Shown: positions 15,001 through 27,549 of the stretch, one piece after another
Layout: every line of letters starts with the position of its first letter
Numbering within the stretch: position 1 is the first letter of the stretch
DNA from: Doris montereyensis
Lineage: Eukaryota > Mollusca > Gastropoda > Nudibranchia > Dorididae
Assembly (NCBI GenBank): GCA_037039925.1
Contig: JAXRKP010001890.1
Location: 1 to 64,000 of the forward strand
Length of the DNA stretch: 64,000 nt
Direction of reading: 5' to 3'
Notes under the pieces: generated by a model
Told to the model about the DNA's origin: nothing
Database searches by the model: none
The model's input: the letters and a program-made list of their open reading frames with translations, nothing else
Made by a program: the position numbers and the translations under genes

Positions 15001-18000
15001 ATGCGACATTGTAAAAAACGGCATTCAGGTCTAAGGTGCATTGTGAAAAGGGCATTTGGGCCTATGGCACATTGTAAAAAACGCCATTTGGGCCTATGCA
15101 ACATTATAAAGAACGTCGTTTGGGCCTATGGCACATTGTGAAAAAACGGCATTTGGGCCCATGCGACATTGTAAAAACGGCATCCAGGTCTATGCAACAT
15201 TGTAAAAACGGTATTCACGTCTATGCAACATTGTAAAAAACGGTATTCAGGTCTATGCAACATTGTAAAAAACGGCATCCAGGTCTATGTGACATTGTAA
15301 AAAACGTCATTTGGGCCTATGCGACATTGTAAAATATGGCATTCACGTCTATGCGATATTGTAAAAAACGTCATTTGGGCCTATGCGACATTGTAAAAAC
15401 GGCATTCAGGTCTATGTCACATTGTAAAAAATGACATTCACGTCTATGCCACATTGTAAAAAACGGCATTTGGGCCCATGCGACATTGTAAAAAACGGCA
15501 TTCAGGTCTATGCAACATTGTAAAAAACGGTATTCACGTCTATGCAACATTGTAAAAACGGTATTCAGGTCTATGCAACATTGTAAAAAACGGCATTCAG
15601 GCCTATGGTACATTGGAAAAACGGCATTTAAGCCTATGGCACATTGTAAAAAACGGCATTTGGGCCTATGGTACATTGTAAAAATTGGCATGTGGGCCTA
15701 TGGTACATTGTAAAAAACGGTATTTGGGCCTATGGTACATTGTAAAAAACGGCATGTGGGCCTATGGTACATTGGAAAAAACGGCATTTAAGCCTATGGC
15801 ACATTGTAAAAAACGGCATGTGGGCCTATGGTACATTGTAAAAAACGGCATGTGGGCCTATGGTACATTGTAAAAAACGGCATGTGGGCCCATGGGACAT
15901 TGTAAAAAACGGCATGTCGGCCTATGGCACATTGGAAAAAACGGCATTTGGGCCTATGGCACATTGTAAAAAACGGCATTTGGGCCCATGCGACATTGTA
16001 AAAAACGGCATTCAGGTCTATGCAACATTGTAAAAAACGGTATTCACGTCTATGCAACATTGTAAAAAACGGTATTCAGGTCTATAACATTGTAAAAAAC
16101 GGCATTCAGGCCTATGGTACATTTGAAAAAACGGCATTTAAGCCTATGGCACATTGTAAAAAACGGCATGTGGGCCTATGGTACATTGAAAAACGGCATT
16201 TGGGCCTTGGTACAAAAAACGGCATTTGGGCCTATGGTACATTGTAAAAAACGGCATTTGGGCCTATGGTACATTGTAAAAAACGGCATTTGGGCCTATG
16301 GTACATTGTAAAAAACGGCATTGTACACATTGTAAAAAACGGCATGTGGGCCTATGGTACATTGGAAAAACGGCATTTGGGCCCTATGGGACATTGTAAA
16401 AAACGGCATGTGGGCCTATGGTACATTGGAAAAAGCGGCATTTAAGGACATTGTAAAAAACGGCATTTGGGCCTATGGTACATTGTAAAAACGGCATGTC
16501 GGGCCCATGGGACATTGTAAAAAACGGCATTTGGGGGTAAAAAACCATGGGCCCATGGGACATTGTAAAAAACGGCATTTGGGCCTATGGGACATTGTAA
16601 AAAACGGTATGCTGGCCTATGGCACATTGGAACAAACGGCATTTGGGCCTATGGCACATTGTAAAAAACGGCATTTGGGCCTATGGTACATTGTAAAAAA
16701 CGGTATGTGGGCCTATGGCACATTGGAAAAAACGGCATTACGGCCTATGGCACATTGTAAAAAACGGCATTTGGGCCTATGCGACATTGTAAAAAACGGT
16801 ATTTGCGCCTATGGCACATTGTAAAAAACGGCATTTGGGCCTATGCGACATTGTAAAAAATGGCATTTGGGCCTATGCGACATTGTAAAAAACGGCATTT
16901 GGGCTATGGCAAATTTGTAAAACCATTATTTGGCATTTCCGACATTGTAAAAAAAGGCATTTGGGCCTATGGCACATTGTAAAAAACGGCATTTGGGCTA
17001 TGCCACATTGTAAAAAAGGCATTTGGGCCTATGGCACATTGTAAAAAACGGCATTTGGGCTTTGCCACATTGTAAAAAACGGCATTTGGGCCTATGTGAC
17101 ATTGTAAAAACGGCATTCAGGTCTATGTCACATTGTAAAAAATGGCATTCAGGTCTATGTCACATTGTAAAAAACGGCATTTGGGCCTATGCGACATTGT
17201 AAAAAACGGCATTCAGGTCTAGGTCACATTGTAAAAAACAGCATTTGGGCCTATGCGACATTGTAAAAAACGGCATTCTGGCCTATGCGATATTGTAAAA
17301 AACGGCAATGAGGCCTATGCGACATTGTAAAAAACGGCATTCACGTCTATGCGACATTGTAAAAAACAGCATTCAGGTCTACGTCACATTGTAAAAAAGA
17401 CATTCAGGTCTATGCCACATTGTAAAAAACGGCATTTGGGCCCATGCGACATTGTAAAAAACGGCATTCAGGTCTATGCAACATTGTAAAAAACGGTATT
17501 CAGGTCTATGCAACATTGTAAAAAACGGTATTCAGGTCTATGCAACATTGTAAAAAACGGTTTGTAAAAACGGCATTCAGGTCTATGCCACATTGTAAAA
17601 AACGGCATTCAGGCCTATGCGACATTATAAAAAACGGTATTTGGGCCTATGCGACATTGTAAAAAACGGCATGTGGGCCTATGGGACATTGTAAAAAAAC
17701 GGCATGTGGGCCTATGGTACATTGGAAAAAACGGCATGTGGGCCTATGGTACATTGGAAAACGGCATGTGGGCCTATGGTACATTGTAAAAAACGGCATG
17801 TGGGCCCATGGGACATTGTAAAAAAACGGCATGTGGGCCTATGGTACATTGGAAAAAACGGCATTTGGGCCTATGGTACATTGGAAAAAAACGGCATTTA
17901 AGCCTATGGCACATTGTAAAAAACGGCATTTGGGCCTATGGTACATTGGAAAAAGCGGCATTTGGGCCTATGGCACATTGTAAAAAGGCATTTGGGCCTA

Positions 18001-19725
18001 TGGTACATTGTAAAAAACGGTATGTGGGCCTATGGCACATTGTAAAAAACGGCATTACGGCCTATGGCACATTGTCAAAAAACGGCATTTGGGCCTTTGC
18101 GACATTGTAAAAAACGGCATTTGGGCCTATGCGACATTGTAAAAAACGGCATTTGGGCCTATGCGACATTGTAAAAAACGGCATTGGGCCTATACGACAT
18201 TGTAAAAAACGGCATTGGGCCTATACGACATTGTAAAAAACGGCATTGGGCCTATGCGACATTGTAAAAAACGGCATTGGGCCTATGCGACATTGTAAAA
18301 AACGGCATTGGGCCCCTGCGACATTGTAAAAAACGGCATTAGGGCTATGGACATTGTAAAAACGGCATGTGGGCATATGGGACATTGTAAAAAAGGCATT
18401 TGGGCCTATGGCACATTGTAAAACCATCATTTGGCATATGCGACATAGTAAAAAAGGCATTTGGGCCTATGGCACATTGTAAAAAACGGCATTTGGGCTA
18501 TGCTACATTGTAAAAAAGGCATTTGGGCCTATGCGACATTGTAAAAAACGGCATTTTGGGCTATGCCACATTGTAAAAAACGGCATTTGGGCCTATGCGA
18601 CATTGTAAAAAACGGCATTCAGGCCTATGTCACATTGTAAAAAATGGCATTCAGGTCTATGTCACATTGTAAAAAACGGCATTTGGGCCTATGCGACATT
18701 GTAAAAAACGGCATTCAGGTCTAGGTCACATTGTAAAAAACGGCATTGAGGCCTATGCGACATTGTAAAAAACGGCATTCACGTCTATGCGACATTGTAA
18801 AAAACGGCATTCAGGTCTATGCACATTGTAAGAACGGCATTTGGGCCTATGCGACATTGTAAAAAACGGCATTTGGGCCTATCGCACATTTTTTAAAACC
18901 GCCATTTGGGCCTATGGCACAATGTAAAAAACGCCATTTGGGCCTATGCGACATTGTAAAAAACGGCATTTGGGCCTATACGACATTGTAAAAAACAGCA
19001 TTGGGGCCTATGGCACATTGTAAACTACGCCATTTGGGCCTATGACACATTGTAAAAAACGGCATTTGGGCCTATGGCACATTGTAAAAACGCCATTTGG
19101 GCCTATGGCACATTGTAAAAAACGACATTTGGGCCTATGGCACATTGTAAAAAACGGCATTCAGGTCTATGCGACATTGTAAAAAACGGCATTCAGGCCT
19201 ATGCCAAATTGTAAAAAACAGCATTTGGGCCTATGGCACATTGCAAAAAACGACATTCAGGTCGATGCGACATTGTAAAAAAACGGCGTTCAGGTCTATG
19301 CGACATTGTATAAACGGCATTTGGGCCTATGGCACATTGTAAAAACGTCATTTTGCCTATGCAACATTGTAAAAAACATAATTTGGCCTATGCGACCTTG
19401 TAAAAAACGTAATTTGACCTATGCGACATTGTAAAAAATGCCATTTGGGCCTATGTTACATTGTAAAATGCCATTTGGGCCTATGGCACATTGTAAAAGA
19501 CGCCATTTGGGCATATGCGACATTGTAAAACGCCATTTGGGCCTATGGCACATTGTAAAAGACGCCCTTTGGGCCTATGCGACATTGTAAAATGCCATTT
19601 GGGCCTGTGCCACATTGTACAAAACGGCATTCAGGTCTATGCGACATTGTAAAAAATGGCATTCAGGGCTATGCGACATTTTAAAAAAGGCATTTGGGCC
19701 TATAAAAAAACACCATTTGGCCCAA
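1..19725. repeat. 32-bp satellite array with higher-order repeats
   Basis: About 600 tandem copies of a unit near 32 bp, readable as cggcatttgggcctatgc followed by gacattgtaaaaaa. Recurrent unit classes differ in the middle: tttgggcctatgcgac, ttcaggtctatgcaac, tgtgggcccatgggac and tttaagcctatggcac. Runs of A vary in length and many units are truncated or fused. Rare variants recur in the same order kilobases apart: the acattgtcaaaaaaggg variant lies at about 1061, 4226, 5692, 8438, 10934 and 13850, and gtaaagaacgtcgtttgg at about 2604, 9734, 12224 and (variant) 15107. These imply higher-order repeats of roughly 2.5-2.9 kb. The short open frames in it (CKKRHLGL-like and FFTMSHRPK-like) are products of the periodicity. 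The array probably lies in an upstream intron of the SLC6 gene or 5' of it. Confidence 0.97.
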
Positions 19726-19811
19726 TGCCATGACGTGCTACGTTGTAAAATTGCCATTTTGGCCTATGCCATTACGTGCAACCCTGTATGAAACACCATT
19801 TGGGCCTATGC
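19726..19811. repeat. Left remnant of the 42-bp satellite
   Basis: Two to three degenerate units already carry the extra 10 bp (gccatgacgtgc, gccattacgtgc) that defines the 42-bp array on the far side of LINE 1. The switch from 32-bp to 42-bp units therefore happened to the left of the LINE, and the LINE inserted into the 42-bp array. The last array bases before the LINE are tttgggcctatgc. Confidence 0.85.
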
Positions 19812-19982
19812 TTGTGATTGTTAGCGCCATAGCCTGCCTCAGTTTCAGCTCTGACTTTTCCCTTGATTTTTGCTTGTTTTAGATATCAAAGTGTGACATA
19901 ATTTATATGTATCTCTTCATCTTCAAACGGTGCATCCTTTTGTGCAACATTTGTAGATTTATGTAACAGTGCTTTCGAATAT

Positions 19983-21023
19983 GTGTGGATTATTTACATT
20001 ACTATGCAGATGTGGGAGCTTGGTCTTCAAGTTTCAATCGTTATTTTTATTGCGAACTGTTTTTATCCAACACGGACCATGGGCATTCTCAATAACAACA
20101 CAAGCATTATTCAAGCCATTACATACAAGGCAAGTGATCTCATAACGCATCGTCATTACAGTAGTCTACATTTGCCAGTCATTGACTTGTTGAGGCAGTA
20201 CCACTTGTATAGAAACACATACAAACGCACATGTAGAGGGAAGAGGGGCGGACGATTCAATAAACAAAAACAAAAACGGCACTCCAATACCAACAATTTA
20301 CTTTTCATTAGACCAACACCAAACGCCACAAATGTGTCTGATTGAGACCCTTTAAAGGTTGTGCTGTTAAATGCACGCTCTGTTCGTAATAAAACAACAC
20401 TACTGAACGAATACATAATTGACTGTGACATAGACTTACTTTTCATAACAGAAACCTGGCTAAAAGATGATAGTGATTGCATTTTGAATGATATGTTACC
20501 ATCTGGTTACTCTTTTGTTAAACGGGACCGTCCCCATGACAGAGAAGGTGGTGGACTAATGGTAATTTTTTAAACGGCATGGGACATCGAACTGATCAAC
20601 TCTATGCAACCATCCACATTTGAAGTCCTTGAATGTAACATGAAGACCAATAATTGTTATTACAAATTCGTTTTGATATATCGCCCCCCCCCCCCCCCCC
20701 CCGACATCCAAGAAAAACAATGCCTCAATTACCAAGTTATAAATGAATTTCAAGATCACATCGTCGATATTTCTGCTAAAACAAATAACCTATATATTCT
20801 TGGAAATTTCAACATCCATGTCAATGATAATTCAGATAAAAATACATTTAATTTCATAAACAGCATCGAGGCATGCAACCTGATCCAACATGTTAAATCA
20901 CCAACACATATAACCGGAAACACACTTGACCTTGTTATGAGCCATTCCAATGACAACTTCTTGCAAGATGTACGTGTAAAAAGCAATCATATATCAGACT
21001 ATCAAAGCGTAATATTTCATTGA
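19983..21023 (+). pseudogene. LINE 1 ORF2 N-terminus and endonuclease domain
   Basis: One reading frame runs through the whole interval, broken by TGA at 20343-20345 and TAA at 20571-20573 and ended by TGA at 21021-21023. It carries a basic RGKRGG stretch (near 20234), then endonuclease landmarks in order: LNARSVRNK (catalytic Asn region), ITETWLK (catalytic Glu), GGGLMVIF, IYRPPP, LGNFNIHV (family GDFN, so D to N here), LDLVMS and ISDYQSV (family SDH, so H to Y). The domain would nick target DNA to prime reverse transcription. With two altered catalytic motifs and the stops this copy should be dead. The 5' end looks truncated, since no separate ORF1 is recognisable. Confidence 0.88.
20684..20702. 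repeat. Poly-C run in endonuclease codons
   Basis: Nineteen consecutive C residues lie exactly at the conserved YRPP motif of the LINE 1 endonuclease, giving RPPPPPP. It is a slippage expansion of proline codons; the length is still compatible with the downstream reading frame. Confidence 0.9.
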
Positions 21024-22438
21024 AACTGAAAAAGCCCATACATCCAAAAAATTCGATTTCGTATAGGACAAAAAAATCATTGGACATGGAAAGTTTTAAA
21101 AGTGACATTGTTAAATCAGAGATAACTAACAGTCTCGAGGAAGCTAGGACAGTTGAAACAAAAATTTCACTATTTAACAAAATTATGGTCCAAATACTTA
21201 ACAGACATGCCTACCTGATTAGAAAAGTTGTAACAGTACGACCGGACATCAAATGGTTTTGTGATGAAATACTAATCTCAAAGCGAAAGAGAAGAGCAGC
21301 CGAAGAAACTTGGAGGAAATCTAAGCTCGTCATTCACAGAGAACTATATATCAAAGCAAAAAACGAAACAAATGGACTGATAAACGAATGCAAACGTACA
21401 TATACTAGAGACAACATCGCTGAGCACAAGGGCAATAGCAAAGAACGTTTTAACATCATAAATATACTCATGAAACACGAACACCCATCATCTTCCTTAC
21501 CATCACACGCAAATGACGAAGAATTAGCTAACATATTCAATAAATATTTCATCGTCAAAATTGTCAACATTCGATCGGATCTTGACGAAAAGACGGACAC
21601 TGACACCATTAAAACTAGGGGTACGAAATTCATCACAACACCACCAACACTTTCTTACTTTTTACCCGCATCTGTTGAGGAAATCACTGAACTCGTCAAT
21701 GATGCAGCAAACAAACAATGCAAATTGGACGCGGTTCCCACGTGGGTTCTAAAAACTTGTATTAATGAGGTTGCACCAGCCTTAACCTCCATCGCCAATT
21801 GTTCCATCCAAAATGCGGATTTTCCCACCGTTTTCAAAGAAGCACATGTGACTCCACTCTTAAAAAAGAAGAATCTTGACAACGAGAAGATGAAAAATTA
21901 CAGACCCGTCTCGAACTTAAATTTCATTTCAAAGATCATTGAGAAACTCATTGTGCGAAGACTTACCAACCACACCATGAGCTACAACCTGTGCCCCCTT
22001 TTTCAATCAGCATACAGGCGAGGCCACAGTACTGAAACTGCTTTAATACGTATCCACAATGACATAATCAACCAGCACCAATGCAATGACAATGTCGCAC
22101 TTCTACTGTTGGATCTGAGCGCGGCTTTCGATACTGTGGACCGCAAAACACTCTTCGCTAGAATGCAACAATGTTTCGGCATCACGCGCATGGCTCTGGA
22201 GTGGTTTGTAAGTTATCTTACCGATCGTACCCAGCGAGTCATCATAAATGGCAGTCCTTCATTGACAGCAAATATCCAATTTGGCGTCCCACAGGGATCA
22301 GGCCTTGGTCCGTTTCTCTTTACACTATACACTACACCTCTCAGTGACATCATCGCATACCACAACATTGATCATCATTTTTATGCTGACGATACGCAAC
22401 TTTATACCCCTCAGCATGAACAATCGCATAACAACTAA
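21020..22438 (+). pseudogene. LINE 1 reverse transcriptase domain
   Basis: A 472-codon open frame, shifted relative to the endonuclease frame, starts at a TTG with no true initiator. It holds the linker (RFNIINILM, LANIFNKYF) and then the reverse transcriptase motifs in order: VPTWVLKTC, LLKKKNLDNEKMKNYRPVSN, FQSAYRRGHSTETALIRIH (near 22000), LLDLSAAFDTVDRKTL (near 22110, first catalytic Asp), WFVSYLTDRTQRVIINGSPS, FGVPQGSGLGPFLF (near 22285) and HFYADDTQLY (near 22380, catalytic Asp pair). All catalytic aspartates are kept. The frame breaks just after the YADD box. This copy serves as an in-window reference for reading the scattered LINE 2 pieces. Confidence 0.93.
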
Positions 22439-23231
22439 AGAAACAGCCATCATCAACTGTGTGTTAGACATCAGGACCTGGATGACAGAAACAAACTGAA
22501 ATTCAACAATGACAAGACAGAATTGATAAGATTTAGAAAAAAAAAGAAAGGACATTATATTAATGAGCTGGTCATTAACAATACGACTATATGTAACAGC
22601 CATAGCGTCAAAAATCTCGGTTTCTTCTTTGATGAATTTTTACACATGCATGTTCACATTGCCAAAGTTTGTCAAACAATCCATTGTGTCCTTAAAAGTA
22701 TTTCTCGTATCCGGAATCTGTTAGACCAAGAAACATGTAAAATACTTGTCCATGCACTTGTAACAAGTCGTCTTGATTACTGTAATTCTCTTCTTTATGG
22801 GTTGCCAAAAACTTCTATTCATCGATTACAATTACTTCAAAATAAAGCAGCAAGCATTGTAACTAAGACCAAAAAGTCTGAACACATCACTCCCGTTTTG
22901 TGCTCTCTACATTGGCTTTCCGTAGAGAGGAGAATCATATATAATATAGCATGTCTCACTTTCAACTGAATTCATGACACTGCCCCCGACTATCTAAAAC
23001 AACTCCTTAAAGTTCACCGCCCCAATCGTCCGCTTAGATCATCACAATCTTTGCAACTAAAAAAGAAGCGTCCCTAAGACTAAAATTATCGAACGTTCTT
23101 TCACCTTTTCGGCCCCAGCTATATGGAATTCTTTGTCAGTTAAGACTAGAAACTGTACAACCCTTCCTTCTTTTAAACAATCACTTAAAACAGAGTTGTT
23201 CCGCTTCACTTTCGACTCACATAATATTTAA
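22439..23231 (+). pseudogene. LINE 1 reverse transcriptase C-terminal region
   Basis: The C-terminal part of ORF2 continues in shifted frames: DIRTWM, then NNDKTELIRFRKKKK, SVKNLGFFFDEF, RIRNLLDQETCKILVHA, SRLDYCNSLLYGLP, LQLLQNKAASIVTKTKKS and LHWLSVERRIIYNIA. A frame break near 22970 is followed by DTAPDYLKQLLK and then, in another frame, RSFTFSAPAIWNSL up to a TAA at 23229-23231. These are the conserved C-terminal signatures of CR1/L2-type ORF2 proteins. At least three single-base shifts interrupt it. Confidence 0.88.
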
Positions 23232-23425
23232 CTTATTGGCATTTTCTAAAACCCGTGTTAAGGGTTTGGTTTTTATTGATGTATGGTACCTTTAACACTG
23301 TCATGTATATGTAATTATTCTTAGATCTCTTAGTTTGACTTCTTTAACTATTATTATATTTTTATACACGGAGACTTTTAAAACTGACTTTTCGACCTAT
23401 CATGTGGTGTGAGGTTGGCACCTGC

Positions 23426-23427
<2 letters not shown>

Positions 23428-23456
<29 letters not shown>

Positions 23457-23496
23457 ATATATATGTGTGTGTGTGTGTGTGCGCGCGCACGCGTGT
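23428..23496. repeat. (GT)n/(AT)n/(GC)n microsatellite in LINE 1 3' UTR
   Basis: An alternating purine-pyrimidine run: (GT)n, a short TATATA stretch, (GT)n again and GCGCGCGC. It is a candidate Z-DNA-forming stretch and lies between the ORF2 stop and the ATT tail. Confidence 0.9.
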
Positions 23497-23704
23497 ATAG
23501 GGCCATCTTGTAATTAACACATATCGTCATTTAGGTACTGTTCATCTTAATTGTAACAATTTTTCGTGTATGTAGATGTCTTGATTTTATAGTAATCTTA
23601 AATATTGAGTACATTATGTAGGCTACTGTATGATGTATGTGTTAGCCTTTGTAAGGCGCACGTGAGCATGACTCTCATGGCTAGGGGCGCTATATAAATG
23701 TTGC

Positions 23705-23731
23705 ATTATTATTATTATTATTATTATTATT
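23705..23731. repeat. (ATT)n 3' tail of LINE 1
   Basis: Nine ATT repeats end the element after ggggcgctatataaatgttgc. Short tandem tails instead of poly-A are usual for CR1/L2-like elements. The last ATT may equally belong to the interrupted satellite unit. Confidence 0.88.
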
Positions 23732-26700
23732 ACGTGCAACATCGTAAGAAACGCCATTTGGGCCTATGCCATTACGTGTAACATTTAAAAAAAGCCATTT
23801 GGACCTATGCCATTACGTGTAACATTGTAAAAAAGCCATTTGCACCTACGCCATTACGTATAACATTGTGACAAACGCCATTTGGGTCTATGCCATTACG
23901 TGTAACATTGTAAAAACGCCATTTGGGCCTATGCCATTACGTGCAATATTGTAAGAAACGCCATTTGGGCCTATGCCATTACCTGCAACATTATAAAAAA
24001 CGCCATTTGCCCATGGCATTACGTGTAACATTATTTAAAAAATCCATTTGGGCCTATGTCATTACATGCAACAGTGTAAAAAACGCCATTTGGGCCTATA
24101 CTATTACGTGAACATTATAAAAAACACCATTTGGGCCTATGCTATTACGTGAACATTATAAAAAACGCCATTTGGGCCTATGCTATTATGTGAACATTAT
24201 AAAAAACACCAAAACACCATTTGGGCCTATGTCATTAGTGCAACACGTCATTTGGGCCTATGCCATTACGTGTAACATAGTAAAAAACGTCATTTGGGCC
24301 TATGCTATTATAAAAACATAGTAAAAAACGTCATTTGGGCCTATGCCATTACGTGCAACATAGTAAAAAACGTCATTTGGGCCTATGCTATTATGTGTAA
24401 CATAGTAAAAAACGTCATTTGGGCCTATACCATTACGTGTCATTAAAAAACGTCATTTGGGCCTATACCATTACGTGTAACATAGTAAAAAACGTCATTT
24501 GGGCCTATACCTATTATGTGTAACATTATGCAAAAAAACGTCATTTGGGCCTATGCCATTACGTGTAACATAGTAAAAAACGTCATTTGGGCCTATGCTA
24601 TTACGTGAACATTATAAAAAACACCATTTGGGCCTATGTAACATTATGTGCAACATTGTAAATAAAACATTTTATAAAAAACACCATTTGGCCTATGCTA
24701 TTATACAACATTGTACAAAACGTCATTTGGGCCTATGCCATTACGCAACATTGTACAAAACGTCATTTGGGCCTATGCCATTACGTGCAACATTGTAAGA
24801 TACCATTTGGGCCTATGCCATTACGTGCAACATTGTACAAAACACCAACACCATTTGCAACATTGTACAAAACGCCATTTGGGCCTATGTGCAACATTGT
24901 ACAAAACGTCAATGCCATTACGTGCAACATTGTACAAAACGTCATTTTGGCCTATGCCATTACGTTCAACATTGTAAGATACGCCATTTGGGCCTATGCC
25001 ATTACGTGCAACATGGTAAAAAGTAAATAAAAAACGCCATTTGGGCCTGTGCTATTACGTGCAACATTGTAAAAAACACCAATTGGGCCTATGCCATTAC
25101 GTTCAACATTGTAAAAAACGCCATGTGGGTCTATGCCATCACGTGCAACATTGTAAAAACACCATTTGGGGCTATGTCATTACGTGCAACATTGTAAAAA
25201 CACCATTTGAGCCTATGCCATTACGTTCAACATTGTAAAACACCATTTGAGCCTATGCCATTACGTTCAACATTGTAAAAAAACACCATTTGAGCCTAGG
25301 CCATTACGTTCAACATTGTGAAAACGCCATTTGGGCCTATGCCATTACGTTCAACATTGTAAAAAAACACTATTTGGGCCTATGCCATTACGTTCAACAT
25401 TGCAAAAACGCCATGTGGGCCTATGCCATCACGTGCAACATTGTAAAACACCATTTGGGCCTATGCCATTACGTGCAACATTGTAAAAAACACCATTTAA
25501 GGCTATGTCATTACGTGCAACATTGTAAAAAAACACCATTTAAGCCTATGCCATTACGTTCAACATTGTAAAAAAACGCCATTTGGGCCTATGCCATTAC
25601 GTTCAACATTGTAAAAAATACCATTTGGGCTTAGGCCATTACGTGCAAATTGTAAAAAACACCATTGCCATTACGTTCAACAAAAACGCCATTTGGGCCT
25701 ATGCCATAACGTGCAACATTGTAAAAAACGCCATTTGGGCCTATGCCATTACGTGCAACATTGTAAGAAACGCCATTTGGGCCTATGCCATTACGTGCAA
25801 CATTATTTGGGCCTATGCCATTACGTGCAACATTGTAAAAACACCATTTGGGCCTATGCCATTACGTGCAACATTGTAAAAAACGCCATTTGGGCCTATG
25901 CCATTACGTGCAACATTGTAAAAACGCCACTATGCCATTAATGCAAAAACACCATTTGGCCTATGCCATTATGCGTTGTAAAAAACACCACTATGTACGT
26001 TTAGCATTGTAAAAAACACCATTTGGGCCTATGCCATTACGTTCAACAATTGTAAAACGCCATTTGGGCCTATTCCCATTACGTTCAACATTGTAAAAAA
26101 CACCATTTGGGCCTATGCCATTACGTGCAACATTGTAAAAAACGCCATTTGGGCCTATGCCATTACGCGCAACATTGTAAAAAACACCATTTGGGCCTAA
26201 GCCATTACGTGCAACATTGTAAAAAACAAAGTAAATGCAACATTGTAAAAAACACCATTTGGGCCTATGCCATTACGTGCAACATTATAAGATATGCCAT
26301 TTGCCTATGCCATTACGTGCAACATTGTAAAACTAAAAAAAACACCATTTGGGCCTATGCTATTACTTGTAATTTTGTAAAACACACCATTTGGCCTAAA
26401 TTACGTTCAACATTGTAAAAAACACGATTTGGGCCTATGCCATTACAACATGGCCAAAAACACCAAATTAGTCAACATTGTAAAAAACACCATTTGGGCC
26501 TATGCCATTACGTGCAACATTGTAAAAAACACCATTTGGGCCTATGCCATTACATTGTGCAACATTGTACAAAGTTTTTTAAAAACACCATTTGGGCCTA
26601 TGCCATTACGTGCAACATTGTACAAAAAACACCATTTGGGCCTATGCCATTACGTGCAACATTGTAAAAACACCATTTGAGCCTATGCCATTACGTGCAA

Positions 26701-27549
26701 CATTGTAAAAAACTTTTTTTTAAACCATTTGGGCCTGTGATTATGTTCAACATTGTAAAACACACCATTTGGGCCTATGCTATTACGTGCAACATTGTAA
26801 AAAACACCATTTGAGCCTATGCCATTACGTGCAACATTGTAAGAAATGCGATTTTGACCTATGTGATTATGTTCAACATTGTAAAACACACCCTTTGGGC
26901 CTATGCTATGACGTTCAACATTGTAAAAAACACCATTTGGACCTATGCCATTACGTGCAATATTGTAAGAAACGCCATTTGGGTCTATGCCATTACCTTC
27001 AACATTGTAAAAAAACCCATTTGGACCTATGCCATTAGGTTCAACATTGTAAAAAACACAATTTGGGCCTATGCCATTACGTTTAACATTGTAACAAACA
27101 CCATTTGCGCCTATGCCATGACGTGCAACATTGTAAAAACACCATTTGGGCCTATGCCATTACGTGCAACATTGTAAAAAAACACAATTTGGGCCTATGC
27201 CATTACGTTTAACATTGTAACAAACACCATTTGCGCCTATGCCATGACGTGCAACATTGTAAAAACACCATTTGGGCCTATGCTATTACGTTCAACATTG
27301 TAAGAAACGCCATTTAGGCCTATGCCATTATGTGCAAGATTGTAAAAAACGTCATTTGAACTGATGTCATTACTTTCAACATTGTAAAAATACCATTTTT
27401 GCCTATGTCATTAACTGCAACATTGTAAAAAACGCCATGTAGGCCTATGCCATTACGTGCAACATTGTAATAAACGCCATGTAGGCCTATGCCATTACGT
27501 GCAACATTGTAAAAAACGCCATTTGACCCTATGCCATTACATTCAACAT
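23732..27549. repeat. 42-bp satellite array (32-bp unit plus 10-bp insert)
   Basis: About 85-90 tandem units: cgccatttgggcctatgc, then cattacgtgc, then aacattgtaaaaaa. Outside the central 10 bp the unit matches the 32-bp satellite closely, so the two are sister repeats. Variants include gttcaac for gtgcaac, caccattt for cgccattt and many deletions. The insert places a TTACGTGCAA motif in nearly every unit. At the right end the frame CHYIQHLCERSEIRRK runs without a stop from the last units into the LINE 2 coding remnant. Confidence 0.96.

Larger units (their letters stand above)
19812..23731 (+). mobile_element. LINE 1: CR1/L2-like non-LTR retrotransposon, degenerate
   Basis: About 3.9 kb of plus-strand element: a short 5' stretch, an apurinic-type endonuclease domain, a reverse transcriptase domain, the C-terminal region, a 3' UTR with a (GT)n run, and a terminal (ATT)n. 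It sits inside a 42-bp satellite unit: the left flank ends at cctatgc and the right flank resumes at acgtgcaacat, so the unit is interrupted at cctatgcc-att-acgtg. No long target-site duplication is visible; a 3-bp ATT duplication cannot be told from the tail. In-frame stops and at least two frameshifts make this copy inactive. Family assignment rests on motif order and the ATT tail after ggcgctatataaatg; a database comparison would be needed for the clade name. Confidence 0.92.

Noticed and set aside
1..19725. CRISPR-like array
   Set aside because: Units are contiguous with no unique spacers, and the gene content is animal.
1..19760. Dozens of 60-120 residue open frames on both strands rich in CKKRHLGL or FFTMSHRPK
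   Set aside because: They follow the 32-bp periodicity, overlap on both strands and break at every indel.
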